A model generated the notes under the pieces. That model was not told where the DNA came from and ran no database searches. It saw nothing but the letters and a program-made list of their open reading frames with translations. A program made the position numbers and the translations under genes. This document shows, piece after piece, positions 24,378-33,401 of a stretch of DNA of 56,301 bases. This DNA is from Bryobacterales bacterium. Lineage in GTDB: Bacteria > Acidobacteriota > Terriglobia > Bryobacterales > UBA6623. How positions within the stretch are numbered: the stretch's first letter is position 1; each line of letters starts with the position of its first letter. The stretch lies in NCBI GenBank assembly GCA_022823865.1, contig JAJEHF010000219.1, positions 1-56,301 on the forward strand. Reading direction: 5' to 3'.

Positions 24378-24920
24378 GTGACTCCCGCCGTGCCCCCGAC
24401 CGGCAACCGCAAGACACTGTATCTAGCCAGCGCCTACGGGTTCTCGGCACAGCAGCGATCCGGCCCCCTGGCCGAACTCGTCGCTGCCCTCGAAAAGGCC
24501 GGGGCCGAAGTGTGGGAGCCCTTCGCGCGCAACAACACTACCAAAGACACGGACGGCGCCGACTGGGCGTACCTCGTGGGCCAAAGGGACATGCGTGATG
24601 TCCGCGAGGCCGACGGCCTCTTCGCAGTCGTCAACGGCTGCCCACCGGACGAGGGCGTGATGGTGGAACTGGGCATGGCGATCGCGTGGCGCAAGCCGGT
24701 GTTCTTGTTCCGCGACGACTTCCGGCGCTGCACCGACTCCGGTGAGTACCCCCTGAACTTGATGCTGTTCTGCGGCCTTCCCAGGCACAACTGGGAACGA
24801 TACTGGCTGACCAGCATCGAGCAGATCGCCGACCCACAAAAAGCTCTGGCCCCATGGCTGAACGGCGCCGTGTCGCGTCAAGTCACTCCCAAGCCTCCTC
24901 CCGGCCCGGGTTCTTGTTGA
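24378..24920 (+). CDS. nucleoside 2-deoxyribosyltransferase family protein
   Basis: A 180-residue protein of the nucleoside 2-deoxyribosyltransferase fold, which exchanges bases on deoxynucleosides or hydrolyses deoxynucleotides. Visible features are the N-terminal strand and loop LYLASAYGFS, WEPFARNN, and the active-site segment PPDEGVMVELGMAIA, containing the Asp and the catalytic Glu pattern. It is slightly long because of a proline-rich tail. The GTG at 24378 has AAGGAG only one base before it; the GTG at 24390, spaced better, may be the true start. It is followed 3 bases later by a PHP phosphatase gene, so the two are cotranscribed. Confidence 0.85.
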   Translation: MTPAVPPTGNRKTLYLASAYGFSAQQRSGPLAELVAALEKAGAEVWEPFARNNTTKDTDGADWAYLVGQRDMRDVREADGLFAVVNGCPPDEGVMVELGMAIAWRKPVFLFRDDFRRCTDSGEYPLNLMLFCGLPRHNWERYWLTSIEQIADPQKALAPWLNGAVSRQVTPKPPPGPGSC

Positions 24921-24923
24921 ATC

Positions 24924-25811
24924 GTGGCCAGCCCCGCATGGATGCTGTCGCTGCATGGCGGCCACAGCGGCGAATTCTGCGAACACGCTAGCGGCACGCT
25001 CCGCGAAATCATCGACGCGGCCGTAGCTGCTGAACTGAGCGCCTACGGCGTCACCGAGCACGCACCGCGTTCGGACGACCGCTTCCTGTACGACCCCGAA
25101 CGCGCCAAGGGCTACGAAGTGGAGCGACTGCACCGGGAGTTTGAGGCGTATTCGCGCGAGTCATTGAGGCTCCAGCGCCAGATGAGCGGTTCGCTGGAGA
25201 TCTTGCGCGGGTTCGAAACCGAGGCCGTTCCGACGTCAAGCTACGCCGAATCGATGCTTGCGCTGCGACGCGAGCACGAGTTCGACTATCTCGTCGGATC
25301 CGTCCACCACGTCTGTGACATTCCCATCGACGAGACCCCCCAGCACTTTCGAGAAGCCGTGGCCGCCTGCAACGGCCTAGAGCCGCTCATGGAGCGCTAC
25401 TTCAGGCTGGTAGAGGAAATGATTCGCAGCGTGCGCCCGGAGATCGTTGGCCACCTCGATCTGCCCAAGCTGCACGCGCCGCGAGGCGCCGATCTGTGCA
25501 CCCCGAGGATCCGCAGGGCCGCCGAGGCCGCGATCGAGGCCGCCAGGTCGCATTCCTGTATCCTCGACCTCAACACGGCGGGTTGGCGCAAGGGATTGCC
25601 CGAACCGTTCCCCTCCCCTTGGCTGGTGCGCCTGGCGGCCGAGGCTGGCGTGCATTTCTGTTTCGGAGACGACAGCCACGCCCCATCACAGGTCGGCTAC
25701 GGCCTCGTGCGGGCAAGACAGTACTTGCTCGACCACAGAGTCGATTCGATCACCGCTCTCAGATTGGGGCAGGGCGGCTTGGAACGGCGAAGAGTGCCGC
25801 TTGAGGCGTGA
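24924..25811 (+). CDS. PHP-domain histidinol-phosphatase-like protein (HisK/HisJ type)
   Basis: A 295-residue PHP-superfamily phosphatase. Metal-binding stretches: MLSLHGGHSGEFCEHASG at the N-terminus, YGVTEHAPR, EILRGFETEAV, VGSVHHVCD, VGHLDLPKL, and FGDDSHAPSQVG near the end. The first motif is H-x-x-H rather than the common H-x-H, which I believe recurs in this branch. Annotated histidinol-phosphatases of this type often act on other phosphate esters, and no other histidine gene is adjacent. The GTG start lies 3 bases after the preceding stop. An internal ATG (24942) is an alternative. Confidence 0.85.
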   Translation: MASPAWMLSLHGGHSGEFCEHASGTLREIIDAAVAAELSAYGVTEHAPRSDDRFLYDPERAKGYEVERLHREFEAYSRESLRLQRQMSGSLEILRGFETEAVPTSSYAESMLALRREHEFDYLVGSVHHVCDIPIDETPQHFREAVAACNGLEPLMERYFRLVEEMIRSVRPEIVGHLDLPKLHAPRGADLCTPRIRRAAEAAIEAARSHSCILDLNTAGWRKGLPEPFPSPWLVRLAAEAGVHFCFGDDSHAPSQVGYGLVRARQYLLDHRVDSITALRLGQGGLERRRVPLEA

Positions 25812-26231
25812 CTGGCTCATGACGTCAAGGCGCTGGCTGCGCAGAGCAAGTCGTCTGGAGCGGTATCCGGTTATCCCATCCCCTCCGGCGCGCTGGAAGA
25901 GACGGCTCTTGGCTCACCCTCCCTGTGCCAAGACCGAGGGCTCCGCGGGCTCTCGGTAAACCAGAACACAGCACAGCACCTCGTCCTCTTTCAGTGGCGG
26001 GTTGCTGCCGCGCGGCCCTTCTGTTCCCCGCTCGAAGTTGTCGAACAACCTTCCTTTCGAGTCGGCCTCGCGGCGCCACACGGGGACAGAGCCGCAGGCG
26101 CCACAACGGGCGCGCTCCAAGAGTCCCACGGTTGCGGAAAATGTTGTCAAATCACCCCGTTCCGCACGCTGCGCGTGCGGCTTCCGTCAGATACCCCGGC
26201 CGGATCGCACTCGCCGCCCGCGCCGAGCCGA
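25812..26231. other. gap between PHP phosphatase and TolC genes
   Basis: A 420-base stretch between convergent genes. The only candidate gene is the 78-codon minus-strand frame at 25914-26150. I find no clear hairpin with a T-run to end either transcript and no repeat. Confidence 0.3.
25914..26150 (-). CDS. small cysteine-containing hypothetical protein
   Basis: A 78-residue frame from TTG 26150 with GC-rich third positions. The sequence has Cys pairs (RCGACGS near residue 16 and LCCVLVY near 60) that could form a zinc ribbon, and a charged middle. The TTG start follows a GGGGTG stretch; a GTG eight codons in is an alternative. Frames overlap on both strands, so it may be chance. It precedes no gene on its own strand. 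Confidence 0.3.
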   Translation of the reverse strand: MTTFSATVGLLERARCGACGSVPVWRREADSKGRLFDNFERGTEGPRGSNPPLKEDEVLCCVLVYREPAEPSVLAQGG

Positions 26232-27611
26232 TCACAGCACAGCCGTTGCCGCTCGGTAGGCGGCGGTTGCCCTGTGGCAGTCCGCCAGCGCGCTCACGAC
26301 CGCGTATTGGGCGGAGGCGGCCGCCATCTCCCTCTGATTCACGATGAACAGAGTTGAGTCGCCGAGTTCGAATCGCTCCATCTCCGCTGACGCGAGGCGA
26401 CGCGCAAGGTCATACTCCGCGCGCGCCAAGTCTAGGCGCTGGAGGGCCAAATCCAGCGCCGAAGCAGCGTCACGGACTGCAACTTCCACCCTGTCTTGCA
26501 AGAAACGGAGCCTGTGAACGAGTTGCTCCTGCTTCGCGCTCTGGATCGCAATCTCCCCCCGTGCCTTGCGGCGCTGGATGGGAGACTCCAGCGTGATGCC
26601 CACGATCAATTCGTTCCCGCGCTTGCTGATCGTTCCGCTTCCCGCGTCCCGGCCGAACTGTGCCGTGAAGTTGACTTCCGGGCGGAGCTGATTGCGGGCC
26701 AGTTGCTGCACCGCGCTGATTCGCTGGACCTGCACCAGCAGACTCGAGATGTCGGGCCGCCGCTGCAGCGCCATCCTAAGGTCAGTCTCGACTGCCCCGG
26801 GTAGGAGCCTTGTCGGCTCGGGAAACTCAGGGAGCCGATCGCGCCCAGCCTGCACGATGTTGCCGCTGGCGTCGCGCAGGAACAGCGAGAGATCCAGGCG
26901 CACGGCCTGCAGGTCGCGCTCCGCCGATGCCGTCGCCGACCGTCTCAGCAGAACTGCCCGCTCGTTCTCGACGATCTCAATCTCTGCGACCTGGCCTGCG
27001 TCGACCAGCCCCTGGACCTGCTCTACCCGGTCTTCCGCCAAGGCCAGCAGGTCCGTGGCGATCGCCAGATTCTGGCCCGCAGATACCCATGTCCAATATG
27101 TTGAGGCGGCAGCCTGGAGCAGCGCCAAGCGCTGTTCTAGGATCGAGGCATCGGCGTATTCGACCGCAAGTCGTGCCAGCAGCAAATCCGTTCGCCTCTC
27201 GTCTGTCCGGCGGTTCCGGAGCAGCGGGAGCTCGATTCCCCCGCTCCATTCGCCGCGCGACAGAGTCAGCTGGCCCTCCTTCCAGGGCTCGAAGTTCCCC
27301 AACCCTCGCTTGTACCCGCCGAAGACTTCCCCGCCCAAGCCGCGCAGCGGCTGTGAGATGCCGGCGCCGCTCGTGCGGGTCTTGTAGTAGCCGAAACGGT
27401 TCGTCCCCGAGCGGGCACTCAGATTAACGTCGAAGGCCCCGTGAGATCCGAGGACTTCGCCCTCCGCTGCGGCACGCTCGGTGATCTGGGCGAGCAGAAC
27501 CGGATGGTGCCGCTCCGTCGATGCCAGGACTTCTTCAAGCAGCAAGGGCGCGCCGGGTGCTTGAGCGCTCGCCAGCCCAAGGAAGATCGCAAGCCAGAGA
27601 ATCGGGGGCAT
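26232..27611 (-). CDS. TolC-family outer-membrane efflux protein
   Basis: Outer-membrane channel of a tripartite exporter, 459 residues. A signal peptide (MPPILWLAIFLGLASA, cleavage near 16-18) is followed by the duplicated OEP repeats: long alanine/leucine coiled-coil helices (LALLQAAASTYWTWVSAGQN, VQGLVDAGQVAEIEI in repeat one; LRMALQRRPDISSLLVQVQR and VRDAASALDLALQRLDLA in repeat two). The ATG at 27611 overlaps the preceding stop as TGATG, so it is translationally coupled to the membrane fusion protein gene. Third gene of the ABC-HlyD-TolC operon. Cargo unknown. Confidence 0.9.
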   Translation of the reverse strand: MPPILWLAIFLGLASAQAPGAPLLLEEVLASTERHHPVLLAQITERAAAEGEVLGSHGAFDVNLSARSGTNRFGYYKTRTSGAGISQPLRGLGGEVFGGYKRGLGNFEPWKEGQLTLSRGEWSGGIELPLLRNRRTDERRTDLLLARLAVEYADASILEQRLALLQAAASTYWTWVSAGQNLAIATDLLALAEDRVEQVQGLVDAGQVAEIEIVENERAVLLRRSATASAERDLQAVRLDLSLFLRDASGNIVQAGRDRLPEFPEPTRLLPGAVETDLRMALQRRPDISSLLVQVQRISAVQQLARNQLRPEVNFTAQFGRDAGSGTISKRGNELIVGITLESPIQRRKARGEIAIQSAKQEQLVHRLRFLQDRVEVAVRDAASALDLALQRLDLARAEYDLARRLASAEMERFELGDSTLFIVNQREMAAASAQYAVVSALADCHRATAAYRAATAVL

Positions 27612-28924
27612 CAGCTGCTCTTCCCTACGGATCGCATATCGGCACCTGGCGCCGTTGTTGTCGGCGGGAAACCGTTGAACTGCCTCCAGATCTCGAAGCC
27701 CAGCGTGACGCGGTCAAGCAGGATCCAGCCGTTCGCGCGCACGCCTTGGCGCAGGTAGCGCTGCTCCGGCCAAGAGGGGCTAGCAGGGTCCGCCTGCACA
27801 AGGGCTCGGAATTCCCCCCGTCCGTTGTCGGAAGCATCGACGACCAGCACCTCGCCCCCGAAGGTCCCAACCGCGATTGACGGCCAGCCGATGAACTGCA
27901 ATGCCGGCCAGCCCTCGAACTGCAGGCGCACTTTGCGCCCGGGAGAAACCAGCGGGGCGTCATTGCCGTCGACCCATAGTTCTACGACGTTGTGCCCGGA
28001 CTCCGGCACGAGTTCCATGAGCACATCACCTGCTTTCACCATTTCCGCGCCTTGGCGCGCGAGCACGCGCAGAACGACCCCGTCAATCGGCGCTTGGACG
28101 CGCTGGGTCGCTTGGCGTGCGATGCGCACGTCGATCTTGGTCAGTTCGCCAAGCGCCTTCTGCTCGTCCGAGAGCGCTTGCTGCAAAGACGCCGTCGCGT
28201 CGTCAACCTGCGCCTGGCCGTCCGCCTCTGCCTTTTCCCACTCCGCTTCGGCTGCGATGCGGCTGTTGCGGGCTGCGTTGAGGTCCGCTCGCGCTTTGTT
28301 CACCGCCGCAGCGGTCTGGTCACTCTGCAACTGGGCCAGCTCGAAGTTCCTGCGCGATGAGAGCCCGCGCTGGTTGAGGAGCAGCTGTCGTTCAAGGTTG
28401 AGCTTTGCAGTCCGTTCGGCGGCCTCGGACGCCTCCAACGCGCGGGCGGCGGCGACGACCCGGTCCTCGGCAACCATGACCCTGGACTTGGCTGCTGCCA
28501 CGGCCCGGTCGCGGGTCAGCTCCAAGCGCTCGACCATGAGGCGGAGTGATTCGGCCTTCCGCAGTGCGGCCTGACGGACGCCCTCGGTGGCCTGTCGCTC
28601 CGTTTCCATGCGGTCGACCAGTGCCGGGTCGTTGTCGGAGATCTCCAGCAACACATCGCCCTTCCGAACGCGAGATCCCTCGACGATAGCCCAGCGCACG
28701 ATCCGCCCGTCGATGGGGGCCTCGACGAATTGGCGCCGTTGGACCGGATCGAACGCGACGACTTGGCCCGAGGCGGGCACCGCCTGCTGCCATGGGACCA
28801 GCGCCAGTGCGACCACGGTCGCGGCCAGCATCAGGGCCAGTATCCATGCAAGCGCCCGCAGGCTGCGGATCGAGCCGGTCCATTCCAACGCGTCGAAGTG
28901 GTCGTCATACCACGAGTCCCTCAT
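27611..28924 (-). CDS. HlyD-type membrane fusion (periplasmic adaptor) protein
   Basis: Adaptor linking an inner-membrane transporter to TolC, 437 residues. It has one membrane anchor at about 27-45 (LAWILALMLAATVVALALVP), a lipoyl half-motif with EAPIDGRIVRW, a long helical hairpin (about 100-250) rich in Ala/Arg/Glu, the second lipoyl half VQAPIDGVVLRVLARQG, and a beta-barrel domain ending WRQFNGFPP. The start at ATG 28924 is set by a GGGGGAGGA ribosome-binding site six bases upstream; an upstream frame extension reads as leader. Ends in TGATG overlap with tolC. Confidence 0.9.
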   Translation of the reverse strand: MRDSWYDDHFDALEWTGSIRSLRALAWILALMLAATVVALALVPWQQAVPASGQVVAFDPVQRRQFVEAPIDGRIVRWAIVEGSRVRKGDVLLEISDNDPALVDRMETERQATEGVRQAALRKAESLRLMVERLELTRDRAVAAAKSRVMVAEDRVVAAARALEASEAAERTAKLNLERQLLLNQRGLSSRRNFELAQLQSDQTAAAVNKARADLNAARNSRIAAEAEWEKAEADGQAQVDDATASLQQALSDEQKALGELTKIDVRIARQATQRVQAPIDGVVLRVLARQGAEMVKAGDVLMELVPESGHNVVELWVDGNDAPLVSPGRKVRLQFEGWPALQFIGWPSIAVGTFGGEVLVVDASDNGRGEFRALVQADPASPSWPEQRYLRQGVRANGWILLDRVTLGFEIWRQFNGFPPTTTAPGADMRSVGKSS

Positions 28925-29190
28925 GTCCACTCCTCCCCCTGACTGCAAGCCGTGTGTGCTGTCGGCCGGTGGGCCAAGCGGCCTCTCACCCGCCTATAGC
29001 CGTCGCTGTCTCCCTCTTCGCTGCCAAGGGAGGGCGAACACAAGCCGGATAGGCCTGAGCGCACCGTGCGCGGCAAGGCTCCCGCAGCCAGTGATCCAAA
29101 CTGCCATTCAGCGGCGCTGATGCTCCGGTCCGCGCAAGCGGACGACCAAGTGCCTCTTCTGTTGATCACTTCCGCCCCCTGGACACCGCC

Positions 29191-30993
29191 CTAGTCCGTG
29201 CGTGGGATCGACGCCGCGGCGGGGCGAGGCAACGATCCGTCAGCTTCCGCTCGCAAACGACCCTCGGGGCCATCGGTCTCGTGGAGCGAGCCGTGGTCGA
29301 GGCGAACGCTCCGGCCACACCGCGCGATTACCTCTGGGTCATTCGTCATGCATACCAGTGTCCACGGAGCCTCCGGGGCGAACAGCCTGTCACAGACCCT
29401 CTCGAAGGCCGACGCGTCGCCAATCCGGTCGAGCAGCTGGTTCACGATGATCACGCGGGGCCGCCCAGCGATCGTTCGCGCCAGCACGAGTCGCTCGGCT
29501 TGTTCGCGCGTCAGCGGCGCACCGTTGCTGAGAGTAGTCTGAAGCCCATCCGGCAGGCCAAGCACCGTTCCGAGCAGTCCTACTTGATCGAGCGCTTCGT
29601 GGACCTGTTCGATTCCCACGGTCGGACGATCTAGCGAAACGTTCCGCTCAACGGTGTCGGAAAAGACATCCGGGCCGCTAGCGAACGCCACAGTCTCGCG
29701 GAATGCCACCGGAGCAGAGTCCCGCGCGTCGAGGTCGTCTACCCGCACGATCCCTGCCTCCGGATTGCGGAGGCCAGCCAGTACCTTTGCGAGGGCGGTT
29801 CTTCCTTCACCGGCCGGACCCGTCACCGCGACCCGCTCGCCAGCCTCGATCCGGAGTGAAACGCGGTCTAAGGCCGGTTCGCCGCCGGAAGGCACGACGC
29901 TGACGTCCGACGCCTCCACCGACGCCGGTCCGCTACGCCGCCCCGGCGTCCGCGATCCTGCTCGTTCCAAGGGCAGGTCGATTACCTGGCCGAGCTTGTC
30001 GAGCGCTGCGAGCAGGTCGTAGAGAGTTTCGAGCTTCTTGCTGAATTCCGAGAACGCGCTCACAACCATGGTGATGACCACTTCTGAGGCGACAAGCTGG
30101 CCCAAGGTCAGCTGCCCGCGCATGACCAGCAAGCCTCCGATGCCCAGCAGCAGAGAAATCGACAGCGCCTGCACAACCAGAGAGCTTGCGATCTGCTGCA
30201 TCACCACGCTGAAGTGCGCCCTGCGATGGCTCAAGTACTCCTTCACCAACTCGTTCACGCGGCTCATCGAGTAACCGACTCCCGAAGTCGACTTCAGTGC
30301 GGGAACGTGGGCAGCGATCTCCTCGAGCCAAGCCGCGATGTCGTACTTTCCTTGCGACTCCTTGATGGCCGATCTGATTGCGCCCTTGCCGACGCCTAGG
30401 ACAACCCACAGCATTACCGCCAAGAGGATCAAGTCATATACCAATAAGTAGGGATGATAGACCGCCAACAGCAACATCCCGACGGTGGTCTGCATTACAA
30501 GTGAGACACCGTTCATTAGCAGGTCGGCCGCACTCTTCTGCACCGTCACGACGTCGAAGAATCGGTTCACGAGCTCTGGGCCGTTGAACCGCTCGAACGC
30601 TTCCGCCCGGACCCGAACCAACCGTTGCCCGAAGTCGGTGGCCACCCGGACAAAGAACCGCCGCTGTATGATTTCCACCGTCCACACGCGGAAGGCCTTC
30701 AGCGCCGCTGCAAAGCCCAGCGCGACCAATACAAAGATGGTCAAGATCACCAGCGGCTGCAGCAAGGACTCGAACGCGATGATGTTGACCAGGACCTGAA
30801 TCGCGACCGGTCCAACCAGCGTCAGCAGGCCAACGCCGATCGAATACACGACGACGACCCAAAGCTCCCTGCGCTCCAGCCGCAGCAGGGCAGCCAGCCG
30901 ATAACCGGGTTTCCCCTTGAAGGACGCGCCGCCCTCGCTAGGCGATCGCAACGCTTCCAGCATTGGCGGCGAGAACTTGACGTCGGAACTCAT
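29191..30993 (-). CDS. ABC exporter half-transporter with degenerate ATPase domain
   Basis: A 600-residue protein with an ABC exporter membrane domain (six segments over about 45-320) fused to a C-terminal nucleotide-binding domain whose key residues are changed. Walker A reads GPAGEGRTA with Arg398 in place of the Lys; Walker B reads VIIVNQLLD, with Asn518-Gln519 for Asp-Glu; the H-loop has Asn551 (CMTNDPE); LSGGQ is LSNGA; the Q-loop Gln looks like Ser (FASGPDVFS). ATP hydrolysis by this subunit seems unlikely. The ATG at 30993 is preferred to the TTG at 31002 by spacing from AGAGGG. First gene of an operon with the HlyD and TolC genes (266 bases before HlyD). Substrate unknown. Confidence 0.9.
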   Translation of the reverse strand: MSSDVKFSPPMLEALRSPSEGGASFKGKPGYRLAALLRLERRELWVVVVYSIGVGLLTLVGPVAIQVLVNIIAFESLLQPLVILTIFVLVALGFAAALKAFRVWTVEIIQRRFFVRVATDFGQRLVRVRAEAFERFNGPELVNRFFDVVTVQKSAADLLMNGVSLVMQTTVGMLLLAVYHPYLLVYDLILLAVMLWVVLGVGKGAIRSAIKESQGKYDIAAWLEEIAAHVPALKSTSGVGYSMSRVNELVKEYLSHRRAHFSVVMQQIASSLVVQALSISLLLGIGGLLVMRGQLTLGQLVASEVVITMVVSAFSEFSKKLETLYDLLAALDKLGQVIDLPLERAGSRTPGRRSGPASVEASDVSVVPSGGEPALDRVSLRIEAGERVAVTGPAGEGRTALAKVLAGLRNPEAGIVRVDDLDARDSAPVAFRETVAFASGPDVFSDTVERNVSLDRPTVGIEQVHEALDQVGLLGTVLGLPDGLQTTLSNGAPLTREQAERLVLARTIAGRPRVIIVNQLLDRIGDASAFERVCDRLFAPEAPWTLVCMTNDPEVIARCGRSVRLDHGSLHETDGPEGRLRAEADGSLPRPAAASIPRTD

Positions 30994-31422
30994 ATCGCTC
31001 AATCCCTCTTTAGCGGCCCATCAAGAGAGGCTCGGGCAGCCGCGCCTGCGACAGTGAGGAATACCGCCGAGCGCTTCATCATGAGCGAACGGGCTTTGCC
31101 AACACCGCAACCTGCACGCCCCACATGTCCTGCGATGGCGCAGCCATCCCAAATGTCCAGGTGGCGCTCGCCTCACTACTATTCAGCCTGGATTGTCGAA
31201 ATCGTTGCACTATACCCGCGTGGCACTGCCCTGTGTTGCTACCGAACGAGAACTCCCAATGCCGGCGCAGCCCGGGAGCGACTGGCCTGAGATGTGCCGA
31301 ATTGATGGCGCCTGTTCCAGTTCGGTCCGAGTTGGACTGCCGACGATTTCAGTGTAAGGCGTGTCGGTTTTGATTGCCTCGCGGCCACCTGTCGTGAGTC
31401 CGGACCGTTTCCGTCCGGGCCG
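30994..31422. other. gap between the ABC exporter and glutamate-synthase-like genes
   Basis: About 430 bases with no supportable gene; frames on both strands are short and lack motifs. Upstream of the exporter operon a TATAGT on the minus strand (31209-31214) could be its -10 box, without a good -35. The stretch is less GC-rich than the coding regions around it. Confidence 0.35.
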
Positions 31423-32922
31423 TCAGGCGTTTGGAGTTCGGTCAGGGTGTATTGCTGCATGAGTGCCCCAATGCCGTTCGTATCCGATCACTTCGCGCAG
31501 CGGGCGCACTGTGGAACCCTCGGTCATGATCTCGATATGGTCCGGGGATACCATCCCTGGCGCGCTGACCCCGCAGGCGCGGCTGAGCAAGGTCAGCTCG
31601 CGTCTCATGCCGACGATGAAGTTGGCTGCCCGAACGGACTTTGAGGCCGGATCCAGCCCCCGAGTCAACCAAGCGTTCTGGGTGGCCACACCCGTCGGGC
31701 AGCGCCCGGTGTGGCAGCGCTGGGCCTGGATGCATCCGATCGCCAGCATTGCCTCCCGGCCCACGTTGATCATGTCACAGCCCATGCTGATCGCATGCAG
31801 TGCGTTCGCCGGCAAGCCAAGCCTTGCAGAGCCAATGAACGCGATCCGATCATGCAGGTCGCGGAGCGCGAATTCCCGATAGACGCGGGGAAACGCCAGT
31901 CGGAACGGGAGCGCCACATGGTCGGTGAAGGTGAGCGGAGCGGCACCTGTGCCGCCTTCACCGCCGTCGATCGTAACGAAGTCCACGGATCGACCGGTTT
32001 CCGCTGTCAATCGTGAGAGATCCCGCCAGAACTCGGTCTCTCCGACAGCCGACTTGATCCCGATGGGAAGGCCGGATTCGGACGCCAGCAACTCGACGAA
32101 GTCGAGCATGCTGTCCACGTCCCCGAACGCCGTGTGGCTGTTTGGGCTGATGCAGTCGCGGCCCATCGGAATGCCTCGGATCCGAGCGATCTCCGGCGTA
32201 ATCTTCGCTGCCGGAAGCACGCCGCCGAGGCCTGGCTTGGCACCTTGGCTGAGCTTGATTTCAACGGCCCGAATGTCGTACTCTCCGACCTTTTCCTTGA
32301 AGCGCTGCAGGTCGAACTGTCCGTTCCCGTCTCGGCAGCCAAAATATCCCGTACCGATCTGCCAAATCAGCTCGCCTCCGTGGCGGTGGCAGTCCGCAAG
32401 CCCGCCCTCGCCGGTGCTCTGCAGGCAGTTCGCGAGCTTCGCTCCCTTGTTCAGCGCTTCGACGGCGGGGCCGCTCAGCGAGCCGAAGCTCATTCCGCTG
32501 ATGTTCACTAGGGATCGCGGCCGGAACCGCTTCTCTCGCTTGCGGGATTCACCCAGCACCTTCGAACACGGCAGAGGGTAATCGGGCGGATCGCCTTGCG
32601 GAGGGGCCTCCGCCGGAAAAGCCGAGTGCTTGATCAGTATGTAGTTGCTTGCGCTGTCGAGCAGATTGTCAGTGCCGAATCCAAAATTGGAGTTCTCACG
32701 TTTGGCAGTGCTGTAGACCCACCTGCGCTCGTCGCGGCTAAAGGGGCGCTCCTCGTCGTTGCTAGTGACGATGTACTGCCGAAGCTCTGGACCGACTGAC
32801 TCGAGCAGGTACCGAAAGTGCCCGATGATCGGGAAGTTCCGGACGACGGCATGCTTCTTCTGGAGGATGTCGTAAAGGACGATCGCAACCAAGACTGCGG
32901 CGGTGCCCACAAGTACGGTCAT
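31423..32922 (-). CDS. FMN-binding glutamate synthase-family protein, membrane-anchored
   Basis: A 499-residue protein with the TIM-barrel domain of glutamate synthase (GltS/GltB central part) but no amidotransferase or GXGXG domains. An N-terminal hydrophobic helix (TVLVGTAAVLVAIVLYDIL) anchors it to the membrane. FMN and substrate segments: NISGMSFGSLSG, QSTGEGGL, EIKLSQGAKPGLGG, TIDGGEGGTGAAP and IGSARLGLPANAL. The Fe-S cluster cysteines appear in IQAQRCHTGRCPTGVATQ. Such stand-alone proteins are redox flavoproteins of unsettled function. The start overlaps the stop of an unidentified upstream ORF by 4 bases. Confidence 0.9.
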   Translation of the reverse strand: MTVLVGTAAVLVAIVLYDILQKKHAVVRNFPIIGHFRYLLESVGPELRQYIVTSNDEERPFSRDERRWVYSTAKRENSNFGFGTDNLLDSASNYILIKHSAFPAEAPPQGDPPDYPLPCSKVLGESRKREKRFRPRSLVNISGMSFGSLSGPAVEALNKGAKLANCLQSTGEGGLADCHRHGGELIWQIGTGYFGCRDGNGQFDLQRFKEKVGEYDIRAVEIKLSQGAKPGLGGVLPAAKITPEIARIRGIPMGRDCISPNSHTAFGDVDSMLDFVELLASESGLPIGIKSAVGETEFWRDLSRLTAETGRSVDFVTIDGGEGGTGAAPLTFTDHVALPFRLAFPRVYREFALRDLHDRIAFIGSARLGLPANALHAISMGCDMINVGREAMLAIGCIQAQRCHTGRCPTGVATQNAWLTRGLDPASKSVRAANFIVGMRRELTLLSRACGVSAPGMVSPDHIEIMTEGSTVRPLREVIGYERHWGTHAAIHPDRTPNA

Positions 32923-33401
32923 CGCATTGGCAAGCTACCCTTCGAGGGCGGCGTCGAATGCCACCTCCCCACGCACCGAATCGTCACTGCGCACCCGCTG
33001 CATCCCCGGCATCTAGTGGTCGCTCTCATCGTAGCCCAACGCTTCCGAATGCGCGCAGTCCCAGCCACCATGCTCAACGCCCGTGTCACCAGCGCATCCC
33101 CCAGAATCGGCGCATTCGGTCTGGCGTACGTCAGCGGTGCCTCCCGCACTAGCTGATCGGACAGGTCCGACTGCTTGGGAAACTTGACGAACAACTGCAG
33201 GCGCCCGGCTGGCGTCACCGCCTTCTTCGGAGCCCACAGCGCGGAGATCTTGCCGGCGAAGCTGTCGCCGGTCAGCCTGCCTGGAACAGGCTCCAGATCG
33301 CCCGCCGAACGCTCACCCGGCAGGTGAGCTGCGGAAACCACGAATGCCCGGCCATTGCCCCAACACATCAGGACTGGGGGCCTCGCGACCCGCACTCGCA
33401 A
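32919..33401 (-). CDS. hypothetical ORF coupled to the glutamate-synthase-like gene
   Basis: A 160-codon frame whose TGA overlaps the next ATG as ATGA. The middle (LTGDSFAGKISALWAPKKA, then LQLFVKFPKQSDLSDQLV) has protein-like composition and GC-rich third positions, but the last 45 residues are Arg/Cys-rich and look out of frame. A neighbouring frame ends in CAHSEALGYDESDH, so a frameshift near 33100 is possible and this may be a decayed gene. No family recognised. Confidence 0.3.
   Translation of the reverse strand: MRVRVARPPVLMCWGNGRAFVVSAAHLPGERSAGDLEPVPGRLTGDSFAGKISALWAPKKAVTPAGRLQLFVKFPKQSDLSDQLVREAPLTYARPNAPILGDALVTRALSMVAGTARIRKRWATMRATTRCRGCSGCAVTIRCVGRWHSTPPSKGSLPMR

Noticed and set aside
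28925-29190. 82-codon minus-strand frame between the ABC and HlyD genes
   Set aside because: No ribosome-binding site, low-complexity Arg/Ser-rich composition, and its end overlaps the well-supported HlyD start.
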